From positions 41,544 through 105,543 of the forward strand of contig JAIXUG010000023.1 of assembly GCA_027484105.1 (NCBI GenBank): DNA of 64,000 nucleotides, read 5' to 3'. This DNA comes from Comamonadaceae bacterium (lineage in GTDB: Bacteria > Pseudomonadota > Gammaproteobacteria > Burkholderiales > Burkholderiaceae_C). This document shows positions 10,512 to 19,557 of the stretch, in pieces (positions within the stretch are counted from its first letter, which is position 1; each line of letters starts with the position of its first letter). The notes beneath the pieces are model-generated. The model was not told where the DNA came from and did no database searches. It saw nothing but the letters and a program-made list of their open reading frames with translations. A program made the position numbers and the translations under genes.

Positions 10512-11045
10512 ATGTCCCGCGTAGGAAAAATGCCTGTGACCATCCCCGCTGGTGTGGATGTGTCCATCAAACAAGATCAAATCAGCGTGAAGGGTGCAGG
10601 TGGTCAACTGTCCATCGCCTCCAACCTGCTGGTGAATGTGAGCAACGAAGGCGGCAAGCTGAGCTTTGCTCCGGCGAACGATTCACGTGAAGCCAATGCC
10701 ATGAGTGGCACCATGCGTCAGCTGGTGAACAACATGGTCAACGGCGTCACCAAGGGCTTTGAGAAGAAATTGAGCCTGATTGGTGTGGGTTACAAGGCGG
10801 CTGCCTCGGGCGCCAAGTTGAACCTGGCAGTCGGTTATTCACACCCCGTCAACATCGACATGCCTGCGGGCATCACGGTGGCTACCCCCAGCGCGACTGA
10901 AATCGTGATCAAGGGTGCTGACCGTCAACGTGTTGGCCAAATTGCCGCTGAGATTCGTGCTGTTCGCCCCCCAGAGCCCTACAAGGGCAAGGGCATCCGT
11001 TATTCGGATGAGAAGATCACGATCAAAGAGACCAAGAAGAAATAA
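10512..11045 (+). CDS. rplF: 50S ribosomal protein L6
   Basis: This 177-residue protein starts [17 protein letters not shown] at the ATG preceded by GGGAGAAAAAG. It ends with the L6 signature [20 protein letters not shown]. It has the two-repeat L6 fold near the sarcin-ricin loop. It follows rpsH by 13 bp. Confidence 0.97.
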   Translation: MSRVGKMPVTIPAGVDVSIKQDQISVKGAGGQLSIASNLLVNVSNEGGKLSFAPANDSREANAMSGTMRQLVNNMVNGVTKGFEKKLSLIGVGYKAAASGAKLNLAVGYSHPVNIDMPAGITVATPSATEIVIKGADRQRVGQIAAEIRAVRPPEPYKGKGIRYSDEKITIKETKKK

Positions 11046-11056
11046 GGAGCTGCATC

Positions 11057-11422
11057 ATGATGACCAAGAAAGAGCAGCGTCTGCGTCGTGCACGTCAAAC
11101 ACGCATCCGCATTGCACAGCAAGGCGTGGCCCGTTTGACCGTGAACCGCACCAACTTGCACATTTACGCCAGCGTGATTTCTGGCTGTGGCACCAAGGTG
11201 TTGGCCAGTGCTTCCACTGCCGAAGCCGAAGTGCGTACCGCTTTGGGTGCAGCCGGCAAAGGTGGCAATGCTGCCGCCGCTGCCGTGATTGGCAAGCGCA
11301 TTGCTGAAAAGGCAAAAGCTGCTGGCGTTGAGAAGGTCGCCTTCGACCGCGCAGGTTTCGCTTACCACGGTCGTGTCAAGGCTTTGGCCGAAGCAGCCCG
11401 TGAAGCAGGTCTGCAGTTCTAA
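11057..11422 (+). CDS. rplR: 50S ribosomal protein L18
   Basis: This 121-residue 5S rRNA-binding protein has an N-terminal basic segment ([18 protein letters not shown]) and ends [20 protein letters not shown], typical of L18. Two consecutive ATG codons are possible starts. It has canonical spc neighbours rplF and rpsE. Confidence 0.97.
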   Translation: MMTKKEQRLRRARQTRIRIAQQGVARLTVNRTNLHIYASVISGCGTKVLASASTAEAEVRTALGAAGKGGNAAAAAVIGKRIAEKAKAAGVEKVAFDRAGFAYHGRVKALAEAAREAGLQF

Positions 11423-11439
11423 ACGGATCGGAGATACAA

Positions 11440-11958
11440 ATGGCTAAATTTACAGCAAAACCACAGAGTGACGGCCCAGAAGACGGTCTGCGCGAAAAGA
11501 TGATCGCGGTCAACCGCGTGACCAAAGTGGTCAAGGGCGGTCGTATCCTCGGTTTCGCAGCGCTGACAGTGGTGGGCGATGGCGACGGCAAAGTCGGCAT
11601 GGGCAAAGGCAAATCCAAAGAAGTGCCTGCTGCTGTGCAAAAGGCGATGGAAGAAGCCCGCCGCAACTTGTCCAAAGTGCATTTGAAGAACGGCACCATT
11701 CACCATGCGGTCAACGGTCACCACGGCGCAGCCCGCGTCATGATGGCGCCAGCCCCCAAGGGTACCGGCATCATCGCGGGTGGTCCTATGCGTGCTGTGT
11801 TCGAGGTGGTGGGCATCACCGACATCGTGGCCAAGAGTCACGGTTCGTCCAACCCCTACAACATGGTTCGTGCCACGCTGGACGCATTGTCCAATTGCAC
11901 AACAGCCTCCAACGTCGCCGCCAAGCGTGGCAAGTCGGTTGAAGAGCTGTTCGGCTGA
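11440..11958 (+). CDS. rpsE: 30S ribosomal protein S5
   Basis: This 172-residue decoding-fidelity protein has the N-terminal double-stranded-RNA-binding-like domain ([19 protein letters not shown]) and the loop region [18 protein letters not shown], followed by the C-terminal S5 domain. A GGAGATACAA ribosome-binding site precedes the ATG. Confidence 0.97.
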   Translation: MAKFTAKPQSDGPEDGLREKMIAVNRVTKVVKGGRILGFAALTVVGDGDGKVGMGKGKSKEVPAAVQKAMEEARRNLSKVHLKNGTIHHAVNGHHGAARVMMAPAPKGTGIIAGGPMRAVFEVVGITDIVAKSHGSSNPYNMVRATLDALSNCTTASNVAAKRGKSVEELFG

Positions 11959-11972
11959 ACTGGAGATCGAAC

Positions 11973-12155
11973 ATGACGACACAAGCTACCGTGAAAGTCC
12001 AATTGGTGCGCAGCCCCATTGGCACCAAAGTTTCGCACCGTGCCACCGTCCGTGGCTTGGGTTTGCGCAAGCTGAACTCTGTGAGCGAGTTGCAAGACAC
12101 GCCCGCAGTGCGCGGCATGATCAACAAGATCAGTTACCTGGTCAAAGTTCTCTAA
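11973..12155 (+). CDS. rpmD: 50S ribosomal protein L30
   Basis: This 60-residue protein has [19 protein letters not shown] and [17 protein letters not shown], the L30 family pattern. It lies between rpsE and rplO as in E. coli. CTGGAGATCGAAC gives a good ribosome-binding site. Confidence 0.96.
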   Translation: MTTQATVKVQLVRSPIGTKVSHRATVRGLGLRKLNSVSELQDTPAVRGMINKISYLVKVL

Positions 12156-12165
12156 GAGGCCCATG

Positions 12166-12597
12166 ATGGAACTCAACAGCATCAAGCCCGCAGAAGGCTC
12201 CAAGCACGCAGCACGCCGTGTGGGCCGTGGCATCGGTTCGGGTCTGGGTAAAACAGCCGGCCGTGGTCACAAAGGTCAAAAATCACGTTCGGGCGGCTAC
12301 CACAAAGTGGGTTTCGAAGGCGGTCAAATGCCTTTGCAGCGTCGCTTGCCCAAGCGCGGTTTCAAATCACAGTCTTTGAAATACAACGCTGAAATCACAC
12401 TGACCACTTTGGCTCGTCTTGACATGGCTGAAGTCGATGTCTTGACTCTGAAGCAAGCGGGTCTCGTGAGCCAAATGGCCAAAGTGGTGAAAGTCATCCA
12501 CACGGGTGAACTGACCAAAGCGGTCAAGTTGACTGGCATTGGTGCAACAGCAGGTGCCAAGGCTGCCATTGAGGCGGCTGGTGGTTCGGTGGCCTGA
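12166..12597 (+). CDS. rplO: 50S ribosomal protein L15
   Basis: This 143-residue protein starts [20 protein letters not shown], and its Gly-rich N-terminal tail [20 protein letters not shown] is diagnostic of L15. The ATG at 12163 is equally in frame; the second ATG has better spacing from AAGAGG. secY follows 22 bp downstream. Confidence 0.97.
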   Translation: MELNSIKPAEGSKHAARRVGRGIGSGLGKTAGRGHKGQKSRSGGYHKVGFEGGQMPLQRRLPKRGFKSQSLKYNAEITLTTLARLDMAEVDVLTLKQAGLVSQMAKVVKVIHTGELTKAVKLTGIGATAGAKAAIEAAGGSVA

Positions 12598-12619
12598 TCC
12601 TTGTTGAACGAGATTTACT

Positions 12620-13939
12620 GTGGCAACCATCGCTAATCAGACATCCAAAGCAAGCAAGTTCGGCGATTTGCGTCGCCGCCTTGTTTTCTTGCTGTTGGCG
12701 CTGGTGGTCTACCGGATTGGTGCACACATCCCTGTGCCTGGCATTGACCCTGACCAACTCAAGCAGTTGTTCAACGGTCAGCAAGGCGGGATCCTGAGTC
12801 TTTTCAATATGTTCTCCGGTGGCGCCTTGTCGCGCTTCACGGTGTTTGCTCTGGGCATCATGCCGTACATCTCTGCATCGATCGTGATGCAGTTGATGAC
12901 CTACGTGGTGCCGATGTTCGAGCAGATGAAAAAAGAAGGCGAAGCCGGGCGTCGGAAAATCACCCAGTACACCCGCTTTGGTGCTTTGGGTTTGGCCATT
13001 TTCCAGTCATTTGGCATTGCCGTTGCGTTGGAAGCTTCGGCTGGCTTGGTGATCAACCCTGGGATGGGTTTCCGGATGACTGCTGTGGTCAGTTTGACCG
13101 CTGGCGCGATGTTCCTGATGTGGCTCGGTGAGCAAATCACGGAACGCGGTTTGGGCAACGGTATCTCGATCTTGATCTTTGCCGGTATTGCTGCTGGATT
13201 GCCCAGCGCGATGGGGGGCCTGTTTGAATTGGTCCGCACCGGTGCGATGAACCCCTTGATCTCTTTGTTGATCGTTGTCGTGGTGGGTCTGGTTACTTAT
13301 TTTGTGGTTTTTGTCGAGAGAGGGCAACGCAAAATCTTGGTGAACTATGCCCGTCGACAAGTGGGCAACAAGGTTTACGGTGGTCAATCTTCACACTTGC
13401 CGCTCAAGTTGAACATGGCCGGTGTGATTCCCCCAATTTTTGCGTCGTCGATCATCTTGCTGCCAGCCACTTTGATTGGTTGGTTCAGCTCGGGTTCGTC
13501 TGAAAGCGTTGTGGTTCGGTTTTTCAAGGATGTTGCGAATGCGCTGGCCCCGGGGCAGCCTGTTTACGTGATGTTCTATGCAGCGGCCATCATTTTCTTC
13601 TGCTTTTTCTACACAGCTTTGGTCTTCAACAGCCGTGAAACAGCAGACAACTTGAAGAAAAGTGGTGCATTCATTCCGGGTATTCGCCCAGGTGATCAGA
13701 CCGCCAAGCACATCGACAAGATTTTGTTGCGGTTGACAGCAGTGGGTGCCGCTTACATCACATTTGTGTGTTTGCTGCCTGAATTTTTGATTCTGAAATA
13801 CAATGTTCCGTTTTATTTTGGCGGCACCTCTTTGTTGATCATCGTGGTTGTGACCATGGATTTCATGGCCCAAGTACAAAACTACATGATGTCTCAACAG
13901 TACGATTCGCTTCTTAAGAAAGCAAGTTTCAAGTCTTGA
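12620..13939 (+). CDS. secY: Sec translocon channel subunit SecY
   Basis: This 439-residue protein-conducting channel of the inner membrane has ten predicted transmembrane segments. The start is GTG ([20 protein letters not shown]). Family motifs include [13 protein letters not shown] near residue 35, [13 protein letters not shown] and the cytoplasmic loop [37 protein letters not shown]. It ends in the spc operon as usual. The next gene is rpmJ, without an intervening infA. Confidence 0.97.
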   Translation: MATIANQTSKASKFGDLRRRLVFLLLALVVYRIGAHIPVPGIDPDQLKQLFNGQQGGILSLFNMFSGGALSRFTVFALGIMPYISASIVMQLMTYVVPMFEQMKKEGEAGRRKITQYTRFGALGLAIFQSFGIAVALEASAGLVINPGMGFRMTAVVSLTAGAMFLMWLGEQITERGLGNGISILIFAGIAAGLPSAMGGLFELVRTGAMNPLISLLIVVVVGLVTYFVVFVERGQRKILVNYARRQVGNKVYGGQSSHLPLKLNMAGVIPPIFASSIILLPATLIGWFSSGSSESVVVRFFKDVANALAPGQPVYVMFYAAAIIFFCFFYTALVFNSRETADNLKKSGAFIPGIRPGDQTAKHIDKILLRLTAVGAAYITFVCLLPEFLILKYNVPFYFGGTSLLIIVVVTMDFMAQVQNYMMSQQYDSLLKKASFKS

Positions 13940-14046
13940 TGGCATGAAATCGAGTCGCCAAATGCTCCTTGTGCTGCGCCAGCATAAGGCCCCAGTTTGA
14001 ACCCGATCTGAATAGACTGGGTGTTGATAAGTTTTAGGAGAGAACC

Positions 14047-14160
14047 ATGAGAGTTTCTGCTTCGGTGAAAAAAATTTGCCGTAACTGCAAGGTCATTCGC
14101 CGTAAAGGCGTTGTTCGTGTGATCTGTACCGATCCACGTCACAAGCAGCGTCAAGGCTGA
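14047..14160 (+). CDS. rpmJ: 50S ribosomal protein L36
   Basis: This 37-residue protein reads [18 protein letters not shown] and then [19 protein letters not shown]. The C-x2-C...C-x4-H zinc-ribbon pattern (CRNC, then C and H in CTDPRH) marks the zinc-binding form of L36. TTTTAGGAGAGAACC supplies a strong ribosome-binding site. It lies between secY and rpsM, 107 bp after secY. infA, often found before rpmJ in betaproteobacteria, is absent. Confidence 0.96.
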   Translation: MRVSASVKKICRNCKVIRRKGVVRVICTDPRHKQRQG

Positions 14161-14184
14161 TTGAATAAGTTTTAGAGGACGAAA

Positions 14185-14550
14185 ATGGCACGTATCGCTG
14201 GCATCAACATTCCGCCGCACAAACATGCTGAGATTGGCTTGACAGCCATTTTCGGTATTGGTCGCACCCGCGCTCGACAGATTTGCGAAGCTTCCGGCAT
14301 CGCATATTCCAAGAAGATCAAGGATCTGACCGACGGTGACCTGGAAAAAATTCGCGACCAGATCGCTTTGTTCACCATTGAAGGTGACCTGCGTCGTGAG
14401 ACCACCATGAACATCAAGCGTTTGATGGACATTGGTTGCTACCGTGGTTTCCGCCATCGTCGTGGCTTGCCCATGCGTGGCCAGCGCACGCGTACCAATG
14501 CACGCACTCGCAAGGGGCCTCGTAAAGGTGCCGCGGCGCTGAAGAAATAA
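14185..14550 (+). CDS. rpsM: 30S ribosomal protein S13
   Basis: This 121-residue protein begins [20 protein letters not shown] and carries the S13 signature with [18 protein letters not shown] near its C-terminus. It forms intersubunit bridges and contacts P-site tRNA. It opens the alpha-operon part of the block, followed by rpsK, rpsD, rpoA and rplQ. Confidence 0.97.
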   Translation: MARIAGINIPPHKHAEIGLTAIFGIGRTRARQICEASGIAYSKKIKDLTDGDLEKIRDQIALFTIEGDLRRETTMNIKRLMDIGCYRGFRHRRGLPMRGQRTRTNARTRKGPRKGAAALKK

Positions 14551-14569
14551 GCAGGACTGAGAGATCACC

Positions 14570-14974
14570 ATGGCAAAAGCACAATCCAACAGCGCCGCAC
14601 AACGTGTCCGCAAAAAAGTCCGCAAAAACATTGCGGATGGCATAGCACACGTGCACGCATCGTTCAACAACACCATCATCACGATCACCGATCGCCAAGG
14701 CAATGCTTTGTCATGGGCTTCTTCAGGTGGTCAAGGCTTCAAGGGTTCACGCAAGTCAACACCGTTTGCGGCCCAGGTTGCTTCTGAGGTGGCAGGTCGC
14801 GCCGCACAAGAACAAGGCATCAAAAACCTGGACGTCGAAATCAAGGGCCCAGGCCCTGGTCGCGAGTCTTCTGTGCGTGCTTTGGGTGCCTTGGGCATTC
14901 GCATTACATCGATTGCCGATGTGACACCTGTTCCTCACAACGGTTGCCGCCCTCAAAAGCGTCGTCGTATCTAA
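14570..14974 (+). CDS. rpsK: 30S ribosomal protein S11
   Basis: This 134-residue platform protein contains [20 protein letters not shown] and ends with the S11 signature region [18 protein letters not shown]. It lies 19 bp after rpsM, preceded by GAGAGATCACC. The 87-bp spacer after it contains two hairpins, described separately. Confidence 0.97.
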   Translation: MAKAQSNSAAQRVRKKVRKNIADGIAHVHASFNNTIITITDRQGNALSWASSGGQGFKGSRKSTPFAAQVASEVAGRAAQEQGIKNLDVEIKGPGPGRESSVRALGALGIRITSIADVTPVPHNGCRPQKRRRI

Positions 14975-14992
14975 TTTCAAACCAAGCCCACC

Positions 14993-15039
14993 GCCAGGCC
15001 ATGCTTGCATAGCCTGGCTCCCGCATTTCAAGAATGCGG
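14993..15039 (+). promoter_or_regulatory. Two consecutive hairpins in the rpsK-rpsD spacer
   Basis: GCCAGGC (14993-14999) pairs with GCCTGGC (15012-15018). CCGCATT (15021-15027) pairs with AATGCGG (15033-15039). The second is followed by TAGTTGTTAAAAGG, the rpsD ribosome-binding region, not by a T-run, so this is not an intrinsic terminator. In E. coli S4 (rpsD product) represses the alpha operon by binding a structured leader at rpsM. A similar control here at rpsD itself is only a suggestion. Confidence 0.4.
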
Positions 15040-15061
15040 TAGTTGTTAAAAGGAAAATCAA

Positions 15062-15685
15062 GTGGCACGCTACCTCGGCCCCAAGGCCAAACTCTCCCGC
15101 CGTGAAGGCACCGACTTGTTCCTCAAGAGCGCCCGTCGCTCTATTGCAGACAAGTCCAAATTTGACACCAAGCCCGGTCAGCACGGCCGCACATCGGGTC
15201 AGCGCACTTCCGATTACGGTCTGCAATTGCGTGAAAAACAAAAAGTCAAACGCATGTACGGCGTGCTGGAGAAGCAATTCCGCCGTTACTTTGCAGAAGC
15301 AGATCGCCGTAAGGGCAATACAGGCTCCAACCTGTTGGCATTGCTCGAGTGCCGTCTGGACAACGTGGTGTACCGCATGGGTTTCGGCTCCACACGTGCT
15401 GAAGCACGTCAAATGGTTTCGCACAAAGCCATCACGGTCAATGGTCTGTCGGTGAACATTCCTTCTTACCTGGTGAAAGCCGGTGACGTGATCGCTGTCC
15501 GTGAGAAATCCAAAAAGCAAAATCGCGTGGTTGAAGCCCTCCAGTTGGCAGCCCAAGTGGGTATGCCAGCCTGGGTCGAAGTCAATGCTGACAAGGCAGA
15601 AGGTACCTTCAAGAAGGTGCCAGACCGTGACGAATTTGGTGCTGACATCAACGAATCGTTGATCGTCGAACTGTATTCACGTTAA
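15062..15685 (+). CDS. rpsD: 30S ribosomal protein S4
   Basis: This 207-residue protein initiates 30S assembly. It reads from a GTG preceded by AAAAGGAAAATCAA. It starts [20 protein letters not shown], has a central S4 RNA-binding domain ([20 protein letters not shown]) and ends ELYSR. The N-terminal segment lacks the zinc-binding Cys cluster seen in some S4 proteins. Confidence 0.97.
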   Translation: MARYLGPKAKLSRREGTDLFLKSARRSIADKSKFDTKPGQHGRTSGQRTSDYGLQLREKQKVKRMYGVLEKQFRRYFAEADRRKGNTGSNLLALLECRLDNVVYRMGFGSTRAEARQMVSHKAITVNGLSVNIPSYLVKAGDVIAVREKSKKQNRVVEALQLAAQVGMPAWVEVNADKAEGTFKKVPDRDEFGADINESLIVELYSR

Positions 15686-15782
15686 TTCGCTGTTTTGATC
15701 GTTCCCGTTGCATGGCATGTGCGGCGGGCGCTTCATCAGCCTTACCGGTGTAACGAACCGGGGGTATTGAGAGGAAGTCTGA

Positions 15783-16775
15783 ATGCAAACAAATTTGTTG
15801 AAACCCAAAGCGATCCAAGTCGAGCAATTGGCCCTGAACCGTGCCAAAGTCACGTTGGAACCTTTCGAGCGTGGCTACGGTCACACACTCGGCAACGCCC
15901 TGCGTCGCGTTTTGTTGTCTTCCATGGTGGGTTATTCCGCTACGGAAGTCACCATTGCCGGTGTGGTGCACGAGTACTCTTCCATTGATGGCGTTCAACA
16001 AGACGTCGTCAACATTTTGCTCAACCTCAAAGGCGTGGTCTTCAAGTTGCACAACCGCGATGAAGTCACCTTGAGCTTGCGCAAAGATGGTGAAGGTGCA
16101 GTCACAGCCGCTGACATCCAAACACCCCATGATGTAGAGATCATCAACCCTGACCATGTCATTGCCAACTTGTCACAAGGCGGCAAACTCGACATGCAAA
16201 TCAAGGTCGAAAAGGGCCGTGGTTATGTGCCAGGCAGCATGCGCCGTTATGCGGACGAGCCCACCAAAGCGCTTGGCCGCATTGTTCTGGACGCTTCTTT
16301 CTCGCCCGTCAAACGTGTCAGCTACACCGTTGAGAGCGCACGAGTTGAGCAGCGTACCGACCTCGACAAACTGGTCATTGAAATCGAAACCAATGGTGCG
16401 ATTTCCGCAGAAGACGCTGTGCGTGCCTCGTCCAAAATTCTGGTCGAACAATTGGCGGTCTTCGCACAATTGGAAGGCAATGAATTGTCCGCCTTTGACG
16501 CCCCTGCGGTGCGTGGTGGTGCAGGCAGCTTTGACCCCATTTTGCTTCGCCCAGTGGACGAACTCGAACTCACGGTTCGTTCGGCCAACTGCTTGAAGGC
16601 TGAAAACATTTACTACATTGGTGATTTGATTCAGCGCACTGAAAACGAGTTGCTCAAGACCCCTAACTTGGGTCGCAAGTCACTCAATGAAATCAAAGAA
16701 GTTCTGGCTTCGCGCGGTCTGACTTTGGGCATGAAGCTCGAAGCCTGGCCTCCCGCAGGTTTGGAAAAGCGTTAA
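15783..16775 (+). CDS. rpoA: RNA polymerase alpha subunit
   Basis: This 330-residue subunit forms the assembly platform of RNA polymerase. The N-terminal domain includes [18 protein letters not shown]. The C-terminal domain, joined by a flexible linker after about residue 235, includes [20 protein letters not shown] and [16 protein letters not shown], the helices that bind UP-element DNA and activators. GAGAGGAAGTCTGA precedes the ATG. Confidence 0.98.
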   Translation: MQTNLLKPKAIQVEQLALNRAKVTLEPFERGYGHTLGNALRRVLLSSMVGYSATEVTIAGVVHEYSSIDGVQQDVVNILLNLKGVVFKLHNRDEVTLSLRKDGEGAVTAADIQTPHDVEIINPDHVIANLSQGGKLDMQIKVEKGRGYVPGSMRRYADEPTKALGRIVLDASFSPVKRVSYTVESARVEQRTDLDKLVIEIETNGAISAEDAVRASSKILVEQLAVFAQLEGNELSAFDAPAVRGGAGSFDPILLRPVDELELTVRSANCLKAENIYYIGDLIQRTENELLKTPNLGRKSLNEIKEVLASRGLTLGMKLEAWPPAGLEKR

Positions 16776-16856
16776 TTCGAAATTCCCGGAATTCACCGGG
16801 TTGTGCACGGGCAGTACCTGATACGGCTGCCTGTTTAATAAAGAAAGGTAAGCACC

Positions 16857-17243
16857 ATGCGTCACGGACACGGACTCCGCAAATTGAACCGCACCAGCGA
16901 GCACCGCCTCGCGATGTTGCGCAACATGATGAACTCGTTGATTGAACACGAAGTCATCAAGACCACACTCCCCAAAGCCAAAGAGCTGCGTCGTGTCATC
17001 GAGCCGATGATTACTTTGGCCAAAGAAGACAATTTGTCGAACAAGCGTCTGGCCTTCAACCGCCTGCGTGACCGCGACAGCGTTGTCAAATTGTTTGCCG
17101 ATTTGGGCCCACGTTTTGCCAAGCGTCCTGGCGGTTACACACGCATCCTCAAGATGGGTTACCGCGTGGGTGACAATGCCCCAATGGCATTGGTTGAATT
17201 GGTCGATCGAGCCGATTCTTCCCCTGAGCAAGCGGCTGAGTAA
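16857..17243 (+). CDS. rplQ: 50S ribosomal protein L17
   Basis: This 128-residue protein begins [17 protein letters not shown], the L17 signature, and ends in a short acidic tail typical of betaproteobacterial L17. An AAAGAAAGGTAAGCACC ribosome-binding region precedes it. It is the last gene of the block. A perfect TATAAT overlapping the end of the gene introduces the tRNA that follows. Confidence 0.97.
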   Translation: MRHGHGLRKLNRTSEHRLAMLRNMMNSLIEHEVIKTTLPKAKELRRVIEPMITLAKEDNLSNKRLAFNRLRDRDSVVKLFADLGPRFAKRPGGYTRILKMGYRVGDNAPMALVELVDRADSSPEQAAE

Positions 17244-17245
17244 GG

Positions 17246-17251
17246 TATAAT
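17246..17251 (+). promoter_or_regulatory. -10 element of the initiator tRNA promoter
   Basis: A perfect TATAAT begins 3 bp after the rplQ stop codon and lies 10 bp before the mature 5' end of the initiator tRNA. No good -35 hexamer is visible at 17-18 bp upstream. The tRNA may be made both from this element and by read-through from the ribosomal operon. Confidence 0.5.
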
Positions 17252-17261
17252 TCACCGATAC

Positions 17262-17338
<77 letters not shown>

Positions 17339-17361
17339 AAAAGTTCAGCTTCAGCTAACTT

Positions 17362-17390
17362 AAAAAAAGCCCTCAAATGAGGGCTTTTTT
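17362..17390. terminator. Bidirectional intrinsic terminator
   Basis: Stem GCCCTC (17369-17374) and GAGGGC (17379-17384) with loop AAAT, flanked by A7 on the left and T6 on the right. On the plus strand it terminates the rplQ/tRNA transcript. On the minus strand it lies immediately after the rsmA stop codon and terminates the lptD-surA-rsmA transcript. Confidence 0.9.
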
Positions 17391-18220
17391 CATTTGGGGA
17401 GCGTTTGTCTTTGTTCTGTGGGCGCCAAGGATTGAACCAGCCGCACATATTCGTGCACGGGGACTTCCTCGGCGCGGCGCTGAAAATCAAATTGACCTTC
17501 AAAACCTTGAGCGTCCAGCCAAATGCCCAAGGTATTTCGCAAGATCTTTCGGCGCTGACTGAAAGCCACTTGGACCAAGTTCGCCAAGCGCTTCACATCC
17601 AAATCCGGTGGGTCCGCGAGGGGAACCATCCTAACCACTGCACTGTCAACACGTGGGGGTGGGTCAAAGCTGGCAGGCGGCACAAACAGCACATTGCTCA
17701 TCTCATAACGCCATTGCAGCATGACCGACAGGCGACTGTAGTCTGACGAGCACGGTGCCGCGACCATCCTGTCAATGACCTCCTTTTGCAGCATGAAGTG
17801 TTGATCGGCGATCACATCGACCTGCTCAAGCAGATGAAAAAGGATGGGCGTGGAGATGTTGTACGGAAGATTGCCCACCACACGCAGTTTGTCGCACATC
17901 CGCACAGGCCCATCCCCGTTGGGCAAGGCGGTCGGCGTCATGCGACGGAACAAATCTCTGAAATCAACCTTCAAGACGTCGGATTCCACCACGCTCAAAT
18001 GCGGATGTTCGCGAAGTCGAACAGCCAAATCGCGGTCGAGTTCGATGACGGTGAGGTGGCCCAAACGCTCCACCAAGGGTTGGGTCAAAGCCGCCAAACC
18101 AGGGCCGATTTCCACCATGCGTTGACCCGCCAGCGGATCAATGGCTTGAACGATGCCATCAATGATGGCGTCATCGGTCAAAAAATGTTGGCCAAATCGC
18201 TTTCGTGCAATGTGTTTCAT
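17390..18220 (-). CDS. rsmA: 16S rRNA dimethyladenosine transferase
   Basis: This enzyme dimethylates A1518 and A1519 of 16S rRNA, a late 30S maturation step, using S-adenosylmethionine. The 276-residue protein begins [20 protein letters not shown]. It shows the SAM-binding motif [14 protein letters not shown] and the catalytic [17 protein letters not shown] motif (NLPY). The ATG at 18220 overlaps the surA stop as ATGA, which indicates translational coupling. Confidence 0.95.
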   Translation of the reverse strand: MKHIARKRFGQHFLTDDAIIDGIVQAIDPLAGQRMVEIGPGLAALTQPLVERLGHLTVIELDRDLAVRLREHPHLSVVESDVLKVDFRDLFRRMTPTALPNGDGPVRMCDKLRVVGNLPYNISTPILFHLLEQVDVIADQHFMLQKEVIDRMVAAPCSSDYSRLSVMLQWRYEMSNVLFVPPASFDPPPRVDSAVVRMVPLADPPDLDVKRLANLVQVAFSQRRKILRNTLGIWLDAQGFEGQFDFQRRAEEVPVHEYVRLVQSLAPTEQRQTLPK

Positions 18221-19557
18221 TGAGGAGGCTCTCGCATCTCCACAAAAGCCCGCCCACGCAAGTCCTGAACCCAAGAGGCATAGGCCTCGTCAAGTTTGCT
18301 TTCACGCAGGACGTTGCGGGCAAAATTGCGTTGTTCGGCTTCTGACATGGGCGCCTCGCGCCGATCGGTCACTTCGATCAAATGGACACCAAAACGCGAG
18401 ACCAATGGATCGGCCAATTGGCCGGGGCGCAATTGGTTCATGGCTTGTTCAAACTCAGGCACAAACATGCCGGGGTTGGCCCATCCCAGATCGCCACCCT
18501 GTGGGGCACTGCCATCTTGCGAAATTCGCCGCGCGACGTCAGCAAAATCAACGCGGCCGCTCAAAATGTCGCGGCGAATGGCAGACAGTTGCGCGAGCGC
18601 CTGCGCCTGTGATAGCTGAGGACTGGGGCGCAACAGCACATGCCGAGCACGCGTTTGCGTGGTCATCAAGGTGATGGGGGCGGACTGGCGCTGCAAAACC
18701 TTGAGCACATGAAAGCCAGCGCCAGATCGAACAAGCTCGGAAACACCTCCGACGGGCAGTTGGTTCACGGCTTGAAGAAAAATCTCAGGGTAGCGGTTGG
18801 GCGGACGCAGGCCCATGGCACCTGCGTTGGCACTTCGGTCAGGTGCGTCAGAAAACTCGCTCACCAAGGCCGCGAAATCACGGCCTTGACGTGCTTGAGC
18901 GGCCACTGAGCGGGCACGTTCAGACAGGCGTGCCACTTGCTCGGGGGTGGCATTCTCAGGCACGGCAATCAAAATCATGCCCAAGTTGATCTCGGCCGGA
19001 AAGCGAGCCGCTTGGCGTTGAAGCTCCTCGTTCAAAAACTGGTTGATCTCAGCGTCAGTAATTCGGATTCTGGTCTCGACTTCACGCTCACGGACGCGGG
19101 ACATGAGCAGCTGACTGCGCAATTGGTCCCTGAAGCCCGCCGCAGAAATACCATCTTGCTGAAGACGGGCGCGCAACTCATCCAGGGTCAGCTGATTGTT
19201 GCTGGCCACACCCGCTTCGGCTTGCTGGATGGCAGCGTCGTCCACTGCAATGCCCAAACTGGTCGCTTGTTGAACCTGGATCTTTTCCAAAATGAGTTGG
19301 TCCAGCGCAAGACGCTTGGCTTCGGTGTTGTCGGTGCTGAGCCCTTGAGCCCGCGCTTCGCGCAACATGCGCTGGCTCAAGCGTTGTACCTCCTGGTTGG
19401 TGATGGGTTCAGAGTTGACCACAGCCACCACAAAGTCGGCAGATCGAATCGGCGCGGAGCCTGGCTGGGCAGACGCCACATGCGGCAGCAAAAAAGCCAC
19501 CACACACCAAGATGCCCACCTCATCCAGGAAGAACAGGTCATAAATAGCTTACTCAT
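18217..19557 (-). CDS. surA: Periplasmic peptidyl-prolyl isomerase/chaperone SurA
   Basis: This chaperone escorts outer-membrane proteins, including LptD, through the periplasm. The protein (446 residues from the ATG at 19557) has a hydrophobic signal peptide ending near [10 protein letters not shown]. It has a SurA N-terminal domain ([19 protein letters not shown]) and two parvulin domains. The first parvulin domain spans about residues 180-280. The second has [18 protein letters not shown] and the later [20 protein letters not shown]. The start overlaps the end of lptD by 8 bp; an ATG at 19542 is an alternative. Confidence 0.93.
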   Translation of the reverse strand: MSKLFMTCSSWMRWASWCVVAFLLPHVASAQPGSAPIRSADFVVAVVNSEPITNQEVQRLSQRMLREARAQGLSTDNTEAKRLALDQLILEKIQVQQATSLGIAVDDAAIQQAEAGVASNNQLTLDELRARLQQDGISAAGFRDQLRSQLLMSRVREREVETRIRITDAEINQFLNEELQRQAARFPAEINLGMILIAVPENATPEQVARLSERARSVAAQARQGRDFAALVSEFSDAPDRSANAGAMGLRPPNRYPEIFLQAVNQLPVGGVSELVRSGAGFHVLKVLQRQSAPITLMTTQTRARHVLLRPSPQLSQAQALAQLSAIRRDILSGRVDFADVARRISQDGSAPQGGDLGWANPGMFVPEFEQAMNQLRPGQLADPLVSRFGVHLIEVTDRREAPMSEAEQRNFARNVLRESKLDEAYASWVQDLRGRAFVEMREPPQ

